DNA of 14,395 bases from Acidimicrobiia bacterium (GTDB taxonomy: Bacteria; Actinomycetota; Acidimicrobiia; Spongiisociales; ZC4RG35). Location: assembly GCA_009377735.1 (NCBI GenBank), contig WHTL01000064.1, positions 1 to 14,395 of the forward strand, in the 5' to 3' direction. Under the pieces are notes generated by a model. It made no database searches and was not told where the DNA came from. It saw only the letters and a program-made list of their open reading frames with translations. Both the position numbers and the translations under genes were made by a program. Shown piece by piece: positions 8,010-13,735 of this stretch. How positions within the stretch are numbered: the stretch's first letter is position 1; every line of letters begins with the position of its first letter.

Positions 8010-8022
8010 GGTTACCGTAACC
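8010..8022. repeat. 13-bp palindrome in a possible promoter region
   Basis: GGTTAC-C-GTAACC is a perfect inverted repeat with one central base. It ends 4 nt before the ATG at 8027 of the short remnant frame and 78 nt before the sirtuin ATG. The position suits an operator or promoter element that now lies upstream of the sirtuin-acetyltransferase pair. No regulator can be named. Confidence 0.3.
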
Positions 8023-8026
8023 TCCG

Positions 8027-8098
8027 ATGGCGAGCGTCTACGACTTCAAACGCGCCGTTCAGCGGTTCCTGCAACCTCTGACAACTACTCTGAATCCA
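8027..8098 (+). pseudogene. possible 5' remnant of a CDP-alcohol phosphatidyltransferase gene
   Basis: The first 24 codons of this frame read MASVYDFKRAVQRFLQPL and then TTTLNP. This resembles the conserved beginning of a family of CDP-alcohol phosphatidyltransferases, whose members commonly start M-x-S-x-Y-D-x-K-x-x-x-Q-x-x-L-R-P-L. The membrane-embedded catalytic part (DGxxARxxxxxxxxGxxxDxxxD) is absent, because the sirtuin ATG at 8101 follows directly. I interpret it as the stub left after a deletion joined the promoter and first codons of a lipid-synthesis gene to the sirtuin gene. Chance similarity over such a short stretch cannot be excluded. Confidence 0.35.
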
Positions 8099-8100
8099 GG

Positions 8101-8888
8101 ATGGACGCTATCGCTGCCGCCGTTGCTGCACTGGCACCTGCTGAAGGGATCATGGTCTTTACCGGGGCCGGGGTCTCCACCGAGTCGGGAATCCCCGACT
8201 TCCGGGGGCCCGATGGGCTGTGGACCAAGGTGGATCCATCCGAATTCGAGATCGAGCGCTTCATGGCCGAACCGGAGCTGCGGAAGAAACGGTGGCGGAT
8301 GCATGCTGATGGGGAGTTGTGGGGAGCCCGCTCCACCGTCGAGCCGAACGAGGCCCACCACGCCATCGTACGGTTGCACGGGGCCGGGTTGCTGACTGGT
8401 TGTGTCACCCAGAACATCGACGGTCTCCATCTCGTGGCGGGGCTACCGGAGTCGCGGGTGGCCGAGCTCCATGGAAATGTGCGGAGGGCGGGTTGTGTAC
8501 GTTGCGGTGCCACCTGGCCCACCGAGGAGCTCCTGATGCGGGTTGATGCCGGTGAGAGCGACCCTCCGTGTCCCCATTGCGGGGGAATCGTCAAGGTGTC
8601 CACAGTGATGTTAGCGAGATGCTCCCGGTCGTTGAGATGGAGAAGGCGGAGTCCTTCGCCGACGAGGCAGACGCCGTCCTCATCGTCGGCTCCACGGTGT
8701 CGGTGTGGCCAGCGGCCGGGATCCCCATCGCCATGGCCAAGCTTGGGAAGCCGATGGTCATCGTCAACCAGGGTGAGACCGACGCAGATGAGCTCGCCGA
8801 TGTCGTCATCGAAGAGAACGCCTCCACAGCGGTGGGTGCGATAGTCGACGCCCTCGTTGGCCGTGTCGATACGGTAGGGGCAGGCTGA
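8101..8888 (+). pseudogene. cobB: CobB-type sirtuin (NAD-dependent protein deacylase), frameshifted
   Basis: The first 170 codons encode a standard sirtuin core: FTGAGVSTESGIPDFRG (residues 20-36, NAD binding), TQNIDGLH (103-110), catalytic H124 in ELHGN, and a zinc ribbon C132-x2-C135 and C157-x2-C160. At ATG 8608 the frame loses homology, while the frame one base back resumes it from AGC 8613: SEMLPVVEMEKAESF, then VGSTVSVWPAAGIPIAM and VNQGETDAD, ending at TGA 8886-8888. Restoring one base (ATG TT[T/C] AGC) gives a normal CobB length of about 262 residues with the expected STVMF stretch. The break is therefore an apparent 1-nt deletion, either a real mutation or a sequence error. I see no slippery heptamer that would support programmed shifting. 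An intact enzyme would remove acyl groups from lysines using NAD. The GNAT gene follows after 3 nt. The start has AGG directly before ATG, a poor ribosome site. Confidence 0.85.
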
Positions 8889-8891
8889 CCC

Positions 8892-9374
8892 GTGGTTGTG
8901 CTTAAAACGGGACCGATCGAAACCATCAGCGACCTGGAAACCCTGATACGGCGCTGGGCCCATCATTGGGAGGTGGCTGTCCCCCTTTCACGGGCCGATG
9001 TCGAGGCGATGTTCGCCTCCCGTGGATTCAGCCCGGAGCTGAACACGAGGGCATACTGGACCGGCAGCGATCTCATTGCATTCGGTCTCGTCAAAGGAGC
9101 TGACCCCGCCGCCAACCTCGGACGGGTCGCAATTTTCGGGCTGGTGGACCCATCGCATCGTCACCACGGGATCGGTCGCTCCCTCCTTGCCTGGCAGGTG
9201 GAACGGGCTGCGGAGTTGTTGGTCGAGACCACACCGGGCGAGAGTCGGGAGATCAAAGTCATCGGGGACGCCGGGGTCGATGAGCACAGCCGGCTGTACC
9301 TCCGGTACGGGTTCCGTCGCCGAAGGGCCACATCACATAGCGAGCACCCCGTTTACGTACTGATCCTCCCGTGA
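8892..9374 (+). CDS. GNAT-family N-acetyltransferase
   Basis: This 160-residue protein starts at GTG 8892, 3 nt after the sirtuin stop. The acetyl-CoA-binding motif A is clear: strand RVAIFGLVDPSHR followed by the pyrophosphate loop R90-H-H-G93-I-G95 and helix SLLAWQVERAAELL. Motif B-like sequence SRLYLRYGFRRRR lies near the C-terminus. The length is normal for a single-domain GNAT. The acceptor substrate cannot be read from the sequence; a protein lysine, a small amine or an amino acid are all possible. Its tight linkage to a sirtuin suggests, as inference, that it may acylate protein lysines that the sirtuin deacylates. It is translationally coupled or closely co-transcribed with the upstream gene. 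Confidence 0.85.
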   Translation: MVVLKTGPIETISDLETLIRRWAHHWEVAVPLSRADVEAMFASRGFSPELNTRAYWTGSDLIAFGLVKGADPAANLGRVAIFGLVDPSHRHHGIGRSLLAWQVERAAELLVETTPGESREIKVIGDAGVDEHSRLYLRYGFRRRRATSHSEHPVYVLILP

Positions 9375-9419
9375 CATCCCGCCATAACGCTGCTCACTGG
9401 GGGTTGGTAGTCTGGTTCT

Positions 9420-11210
9420 ATGCCCTATTCGCCGCCTCTTCGTGACATCGATTTTGCCCTGAACCATGTTGCGAACCTCAAGGAAATCTCCCAGTTAGAG
9501 GGTTACGGACACGCCGACCCCGAGACTATTTCCGACCTTCTCGAGGAAGCGGGTCGCTTTTTCAGTGAGGTGATAGCCCCACTCAACAGAAGCGGGGACA
9601 TAGAGGGTTCACGATTGGTCGACGGGAAGGTGGTGACTCCCGAGGGATTCAAGGATGCGTACTCCAAGTTCGTCGAGGCGGGCTGGCCCGGCGCCCACAT
9701 GAGCGAAGAATGGGGAGGCGGGGGGCTGCCCTATCTGGTTGGGCTGGTGATCCAGGAGTTCTCCAAGAGCGCCAACATGGCGTTCTCACTTTGCCCCATG
9801 CTCACCCAGGGTGGGATCGAGGCCCTGATCGAGTTGGGGACCACCGAACAGCACGACACATTCCTTGAGAAGCTCGTGACCGGGGAATGGACCGGCACCA
9901 TGGATCTCACCGAACCAGAGGCGGGCTCCGACGTAGGCGCTCTTCGCACCAGGGCCGAGCCACAGGAGGACGGCACCTATCGGCTTTTCGGTCAGAAGAT
10001 CTTCATCACTTGGGGGGATCAGGACTTCACCGAGAACGTCGTCCACCTCGTCCTGGCACGGACACCCGATTCGCCACCAGGGACCACGGGCATCTCCATG
10101 TTCATCGTGCCTCGAAACCTCGTCGACGAAGATGGCAATCCCGGCGAGGAGAACGACTTAAGGGTGGTATCACTCGAGCACAAGCTGGGTATCCATGCCT
10201 CACCCACATGCGTGATGTCCTTCGGGGACCGGGGCGACGGCGCCCTCGGATACGTCCTCGGCGGAGAGGGCGACGGCATGAAGAACATGTTCATCATGAT
10301 GAATGCCGCGCGGATCGGGGTCGGCATCGAGGGTCTTGCCATTGGCGAGGGCGCCTATCAGAAGGCCCTGCAGTTCACCCGCGAGCGAAAACAGGGCAGG
10401 CTACCGGGACAACCCGCAACCGAATCCGTCGCCATCATCGAGCATCCCGACGTTCGGCGGATGCTGCTCACCATGAAGTCGTATAACGAGGCGATGAGAC
10501 GGCTGCTGTATGTGGTGGCTCAGGGTGTCGATCTGGAGCGTCATGACCCCGACGAGAGCACCCGGCGTGCCGCGGGCCAGAGGGTTGCTCTCCTCACGCC
10601 CATAGCGAAGGCCTGGTGCACCGATCTCGGGGTGGAACAGGCTTCCCTTGGTATCCAGATCCACGGTGGGATGGGATACATCGAAGAAACCGGAGCGGCC
10701 CAATACTTCCGGGATTCCCGAATCGCACCCATATATGAGGGCACGAATGGGATACAGGCGATCGATCTGCTGATGCGAAAGCTACCGATGGGCAACGGTG
10801 CCGTGATGACGGCCCTGTGTGACGAGATCGCGGCCACAATCAAGGAACTGCAGGGCCACACCGACCTCAACGCGACACGGCTGAACATGGAAGACGGTTT
10901 GGAGGCATTGAGGTTGGGTACCGAGCATCTCCTCTCGGTGATGGGAAACCATCCAAGCCAGGCTCTCGCGGGGGCGACCCCATACCTTGGTCTTGCCGGG
11001 AATGTCATCGGGGGTTGGCTGATGGCAAGATCGGCACTCGTCGCCAAGGACCTGATAGAGAGCAACGGACCCGACGCCTGGATGGCCTCAAAGATCACCA
11101 CGGGCCGCTTCTATTGCGAGCAGTTGATGCCAAAGGCCTTTGGTCTCCTCGACGGGGTTCGAGGCGGGGATGAACTCCTATTCGCTATCCCGACGGATTC
11201 ACTCGATTAG
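9420..11210 (+). CDS. acyl-CoA dehydrogenase with C-terminal extension (DmdC-like)
   Basis: This 596-residue flavoenzyme belongs to the long acyl-CoA dehydrogenase branch (about 590 residues, with an extra C-terminal helical domain) that includes 3-methylmercaptopropionyl-CoA dehydrogenase DmdC and FadE5-like proteins. The N-terminus MPYSPPLRDIDFALNHV is typical of the DmdC-like group. FAD/substrate motifs are visible: MDLTEPEAGSDVG (161-173) and QKIFITWGDQD (192-202). The likely catalytic base is E440 in IYEGTNGIQA. The C-terminal extension covers about residues 470-590. It catalyses alpha,beta-dehydrogenation of an acyl-CoA, passing electrons to an electron-transfer flavoprotein; the true substrate (fatty acyl, branched or methylmercaptopropionyl) cannot be decided here. 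It starts 45 nt after the GNAT gene without a clear Shine-Dalgarno sequence, and its stop abuts the methyltransferase start. Confidence 0.93.
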   Translation: MPYSPPLRDIDFALNHVANLKEISQLEGYGHADPETISDLLEEAGRFFSEVIAPLNRSGDIEGSRLVDGKVVTPEGFKDAYSKFVEAGWPGAHMSEEWGGGGLPYLVGLVIQEFSKSANMAFSLCPMLTQGGIEALIELGTTEQHDTFLEKLVTGEWTGTMDLTEPEAGSDVGALRTRAEPQEDGTYRLFGQKIFITWGDQDFTENVVHLVLARTPDSPPGTTGISMFIVPRNLVDEDGNPGEENDLRVVSLEHKLGIHASPTCVMSFGDRGDGALGYVLGGEGDGMKNMFIMMNAARIGVGIEGLAIGEGAYQKALQFTRERKQGRLPGQPATESVAIIEHPDVRRMLLTMKSYNEAMRRLLYVVAQGVDLERHDPDESTRRAAGQRVALLTPIAKAWCTDLGVEQASLGIQIHGGMGYIEETGAAQYFRDSRIAPIYEGTNGIQAIDLLMRKLPMGNGAVMTALCDEIAATIKELQGHTDLNATRLNMEDGLEALRLGTEHLLSVMGNHPSQALAGATPYLGLAGNVIGGWLMARSALVAKDLIESNGPDAWMASKITTGRFYCEQLMPKAFGLLDGVRGGDELLFAIPTDSLD

Positions 11211-11990
11211 GTGACACCAACCGAGCGGCACAACCGAGCTACCAGGCGACAGGCGTTTGGCGCCGCGGTGGAGGAGTACGACAAGGCCCGCCCCAGCTAT
11301 CCGGGCGAGGCGGTCGACTGGTCCCTGGGGCAACCGACGGACCAGCTCAAAGTCGTCGAGGTGGGTGCCGGTACCGGCAAACTCACCAGGGTCCTTCTGG
11401 ACCTGGGCCACGATGTCATCGCCGTCGAACCCGATGGGACGATGTTGGAACGACTGCGGAACAACCTCGGTCACCACCCACAACTCGACACACACCTGGG
11501 CACGGCCGAGGACCTCCCGGTACCTGACGGTACCGCCGATGCGGTGATCGCAGGGCAGGCATTCCACTGGTTCGAACCTGGTCTCGCCCTTCCTGAAATG
11601 GAGAGGGTTCTCGTCGATGACGGAACAGCCGCAGCCATCTGGAACACCCGCGATGACAGCGAGCGTTGGGTAGCGGAGATGGGTCGGATCCTCGGAGAGT
11701 CCACTTCCGGTGGGGCCACGGGGCGTAACGTGGTCGATGAGGTCGCATTCGGGTCTGGATTCACCGCGGTGGAAAGTGCCCAGTTTCGTCATACGCAACA
11801 CCTGAACCGCCATGCTGTGCACGCTCTTGCCTTGTCACGCTCCTACACCATCGGTATGCGAGAGAGCGAGAAGGAAGCCATGCTCACCGCACTCGATGAC
11901 CTGTTGCGACCAAACTTCACGACAGATGATGAAATCCGTCTCCCATACATAGTGGAGTGCTTCCGGGCACTTCGTTTGTCGAGACCGTGA
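11211..11990 (+). CDS. class I SAM-dependent methyltransferase
   Basis: This 259-residue protein starts at GTG 11211 directly after the TAG of the acyl-CoA dehydrogenase, with zero intergenic bases, which implies coupled translation. The N-terminal signature FGAAVEEYDKARPSYP is typical of small-molecule methyltransferases of the Methyltransf_11/25 type. SAM-binding motif I is VVEVGAGTGKL (48-58). The acidic residue of motif post-I is E73 in VIAVEPD. Motif II is DAVIAGQAFHWF, with the FHWF sequence common in this subgroup. The substrate is unknown. Linkage to the dehydrogenase suggests a shared pathway but does not prove it. No membrane segment or second domain is seen. No clear terminator follows in the 160-nt gap before the transporter genes. 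Confidence 0.88.
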   Translation: MTPTERHNRATRRQAFGAAVEEYDKARPSYPGEAVDWSLGQPTDQLKVVEVGAGTGKLTRVLLDLGHDVIAVEPDGTMLERLRNNLGHHPQLDTHLGTAEDLPVPDGTADAVIAGQAFHWFEPGLALPEMERVLVDDGTAAAIWNTRDDSERWVAEMGRILGESTSGGATGRNVVDEVAFGSGFTAVESAQFRHTQHLNRHAVHALALSRSYTIGMRESEKEAMLTALDDLLRPNFTTDDEIRLPYIVECFRALRLSRP

Positions 11991-12136
11991 GTAGAGTGTC
12001 GGCCGGCGTCAGATATACCCCACTTCTACGGGTTATTCGTGGTCGGTACCGCTAAAGTTCCTGATGTCGGGCGCGGATCGGGCGGGGAAGGTACTATCAC
12101 ACAACGACATTCTCCCTGAGATGTCGAACAAGCCAT

Positions 12137-12142
12137 GGAGGT
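12137..12142 (+). promoter_or_regulatory. strong ribosome binding site deciding the binding-protein start
   Basis: GGAGGT lies 8 nt upstream of ATG 12151. It fixes the start there, even though the frame is open from an ATG at 12064. The contrast with the weak or absent Shine-Dalgarno sequences of most genes in this window suggests high translation of the transporter binding protein. A TACTAT hexamer at 12092-12097 might be the -10 element, but no -35 partner is convincing. Confidence 0.8.
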
Positions 12143-12150
12143 CTAAGAAC

Positions 12151-13572
12151 ATGAAGAAACGACTAATCCGCTCTCTCGCACTATTCGCCGTACTCTCGAT
12201 GTTGATCGCGGCGTGTGGCGGTGGCGACGGAGGCACAGCTACCACCACAGGTGACGGCGCTGATGCCACGGAAGCCGCCGACACGACTGCGGGTGGTGAG
12301 ACAACAGATACCACGGCGGCCGGCACCACGATGGCACCAGGTACAACGATGGCACCCGGCACAACGGCCGTCGACGGAACAACCGCCCCCGCTGGCGAAC
12401 TGGGATCGGTAACCATCGCCGACGGCGAGGCCATCCAGATCCGCTCCATCCAAGCTATCTCGGGTGACACCGCAACATTGGGCCTGCCCAACCAGAACGC
12501 CACCGAACTGGCCATCGCCGACTACGGACCCATCCAGGGTCACGAGGTCAGCATGGGCACCGGACTCGACGGACTCTGCTCTGCAGAGGGTGGTCAGAGT
12601 GCGGTCCAGAGCGTGGTTTCCGATCAGCAGGTTCTCGGAGTCATCGGCACGTCCTGCTCCGGATCGGGTGTGGCAACCTCGCCGCTTATCAGTGACGCCG
12701 GCATGGTGATGGTGTCTCCGTCGAATACGTCCCCATCGCTGACCTCGGATCTCGAGGGCACTGCAGGCACCGACTACTACCCCGGCTACTACCGCACCGC
12801 CCACAACGACCTCTTCCAGGGTCAGGCAGTCGCCGATTATGTCTACAACGATCTGGGCATGACCACAGCGGGTACCATCCATGATGGCGACCCCTACACC
12901 CAGGGTCTCACCACGGCATTCGGTGATGCGTTCGAAGAGTTGGGTGGCACCGTCTCGGTGGCGACGGCGGTCAACAAGGGCGACACCGATATGAGTGGAG
13001 TCCTCAGCGAGGTCGCTGCTGGTGCGCCGGAGGCCGTCTACTTCCCGATCTTCCCGCCTGAGGGCAACTTCATCGCCCAGCAAATCGGTGGCGTTGCCGG
13101 GCTCGAGGAAGTTCAGGGCATCGGCGCCGACGGTCTGCTGGTAGCCAACTTCCTGGAGATCCCAGAGTCGGAGGGCATGTACTTCTCCGGCCCCAGCCTC
13201 CAGTTCGAAGGCAATGAGAATGAGATCACCGGGGTATCCGCCAACGACTTCCTCACGGCCTACGAGGAGGCATATGGTGAGGCACCAACGGCGGCATTCT
13301 GGGCCCACGCATACGATGGGACGATCCTGTTGCTCGACGCCATCAACGACGTGGCAGTAGACAATGGCGACGGAAGCCTCACGGTTGATCGTCAGGCCTT
13401 GCGGGATCGGATGAACGAGACCGAGTTCCAGGGCATGATCGGTGCCATCTCCTGTGACGACTTCGGGGACTGCGGCGCCCAGGAGATCCAGATCGTCCAT
13501 CACACGGACTCGTCTGTTACCGACTCCACCGAGATGGAGGTGGTCTTTACCTTCAAGGGCGAGACCGGCTGA
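12151..13572 (+). CDS. ABC transporter substrate-binding lipoprotein, branched-chain amino acid (Peripla_BP_6) type
   Basis: This 473-residue lipoprotein has a signal peptide MKKRLIRSLALFAVLSM followed by the lipobox LIAAC with lipidated C22. A Thr/Ala/Gly-rich low-complexity linker (about residues 23-88) tethers the binding domain to the membrane. The rest is a two-lobed Leu/Ile/Val-binding-protein-like fold: IRSIQAISGDTATLGLPNQN, then VLGVIGTSCSGSGVATSPL, VMVSPSNTSPSLTS, GTIHDGDPYTQGLTTAF, and near the end FWAHAYDGTILLLDAIND. It captures a ligand outside the cell and delivers it to the permease encoded next. Branched-chain amino acids are the family default, but urea, amides and aromatic compounds are also used by this family. 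The LivH-type permease downstream supports the assignment. A strong hairpin between the two genes may raise binding-protein expression relative to the permease. Confidence 0.92.
   Translation: MKKRLIRSLALFAVLSMLIAACGGGDGGTATTTGDGADATEAADTTAGGETTDTTAAGTTMAPGTTMAPGTTAVDGTTAPAGELGSVTIADGEAIQIRSIQAISGDTATLGLPNQNATELAIADYGPIQGHEVSMGTGLDGLCSAEGGQSAVQSVVSDQQVLGVIGTSCSGSGVATSPLISDAGMVMVSPSNTSPSLTSDLEGTAGTDYYPGYYRTAHNDLFQGQAVADYVYNDLGMTTAGTIHDGDPYTQGLTTAFGDAFEELGGTVSVATAVNKGDTDMSGVLSEVAAGAPEAVYFPIFPPEGNFIAQQIGGVAGLEEVQGIGADGLLVANFLEIPESEGMYFSGPSLQFEGNENEITGVSANDFLTAYEEAYGEAPTAAFWAHAYDGTILLLDAINDVAVDNGDGSLTVDRQALRDRMNETEFQGMIGAISCDDFGDCGAQEIQIVHHTDSSVTDSTEMEVVFTFKGETG
12331..12366 (+). repeat. tandem 18-bp repeat in the lipoprotein linker
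   Basis: Two adjacent 18-bp units, each encoding M-A-P-G-T-T, differ at two third-codon positions (CCA/CCC and GGT/GGC). They lie in the low-complexity linker behind the lipidated cysteine and probably arose by slippage, setting linker length without affecting the binding fold. Confidence 0.8.
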
Positions 13573-13597
13573 GCAGACCAATCGAATACCGAAAAAT

Positions 13598-13630
13598 CAG
13601 CAAGGGTCCGGCATCATCGGACCCTTGCTG
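13598..13630. terminator. strong hairpin, terminator or attenuator between binding protein and permease
   Basis: A perfect 13-bp stem (arm CAGCAAGGGTCCG, loop GCATCAT) begins 25 nt after the binding-protein stop. On the plus strand it is followed by CTATAAACG, without a T-tract, so it may be a partial terminator or an RNA-stabilising structure that favours binding-protein mRNA. On the minus strand the stem is followed by ATTTTTC, which fits an intrinsic terminator for antisense transcripts. Confidence 0.7.
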
Positions 13631-13651
13631 CTATAAACGCATCTGACCCTT

Positions 13652-13659
13652 AGGAGAGG
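13652..13659 (+). promoter_or_regulatory. strong Shine-Dalgarno sequence upstream of a small ORF
   Basis: AGGAGAGG lies 4 nt before ATG 13664, which is not the permease start. It is a better ribosome site than the AGGGAGA (13716-13722) in front of the permease ATG at 13725, whose spacing is short. It therefore points to translation of a small upstream ORF. Confidence 0.55.
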
Positions 13660-13663
13660 ATCG

Positions 13664-13735
13664 ATGCGAATCTCATGCCACGCGACCCGCGCAAAGATGT
13701 CCCGCACGGGCGTTCAGGGAGACTATGACAGCTAG
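13664..13735 (+). CDS. possible 23-aa leader ORF overlapping the permease start
   Basis: ATG 13664 follows a strong Shine-Dalgarno sequence and opens a 23-codon frame (MRISCHATRAKMSRTGVQGD, then YDS) ending at TAG 13733-13735, 8 nt past the permease ATG. The peptide is not rich in Leu, Ile or Val, so classical amino-acid attenuation is not supported. Ribosomes ending here could re-start on the permease ATG (coupling). A second mini-frame from ATG 13675 ends in an ATGA overlap with the permease start. Whether either is translated is unproven. Confidence 0.35.
   Translation: MRISCHATRAKMSRTGVQGDYDS

Noticed and set aside
8600..8620. Programmed -1 frameshift in the sirtuin gene
   Set aside because: No slippery heptamer and no evident downstream pseudoknot; sirtuins are not known to use frameshifting. 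A simple 1-nt deletion or sequence error explains it.
8101..8888. Defence-type SIR2 (NAD-depleting) effector
   Set aside because: The zinc ribbon (C132, C135, C157, C160), catalytic H124 and overall length match CobB-type deacylases; no partner effector or sensor domain is fused.
12064..12150. Upstream start for the binding protein at ATG 12064
   Set aside because: A perfect GGAGGT at 12137-12142 and a signal peptide with lipobox fix the start at 12151.
12181..13581. 466-codon open frame on the minus strand opposite the binding-protein gene
   Set aside because: It mirrors the GC-biased codons of the plus-strand gene, which has a lipobox, a strong ribosome site and clear family motifs. The antisense translation shows no family pattern.
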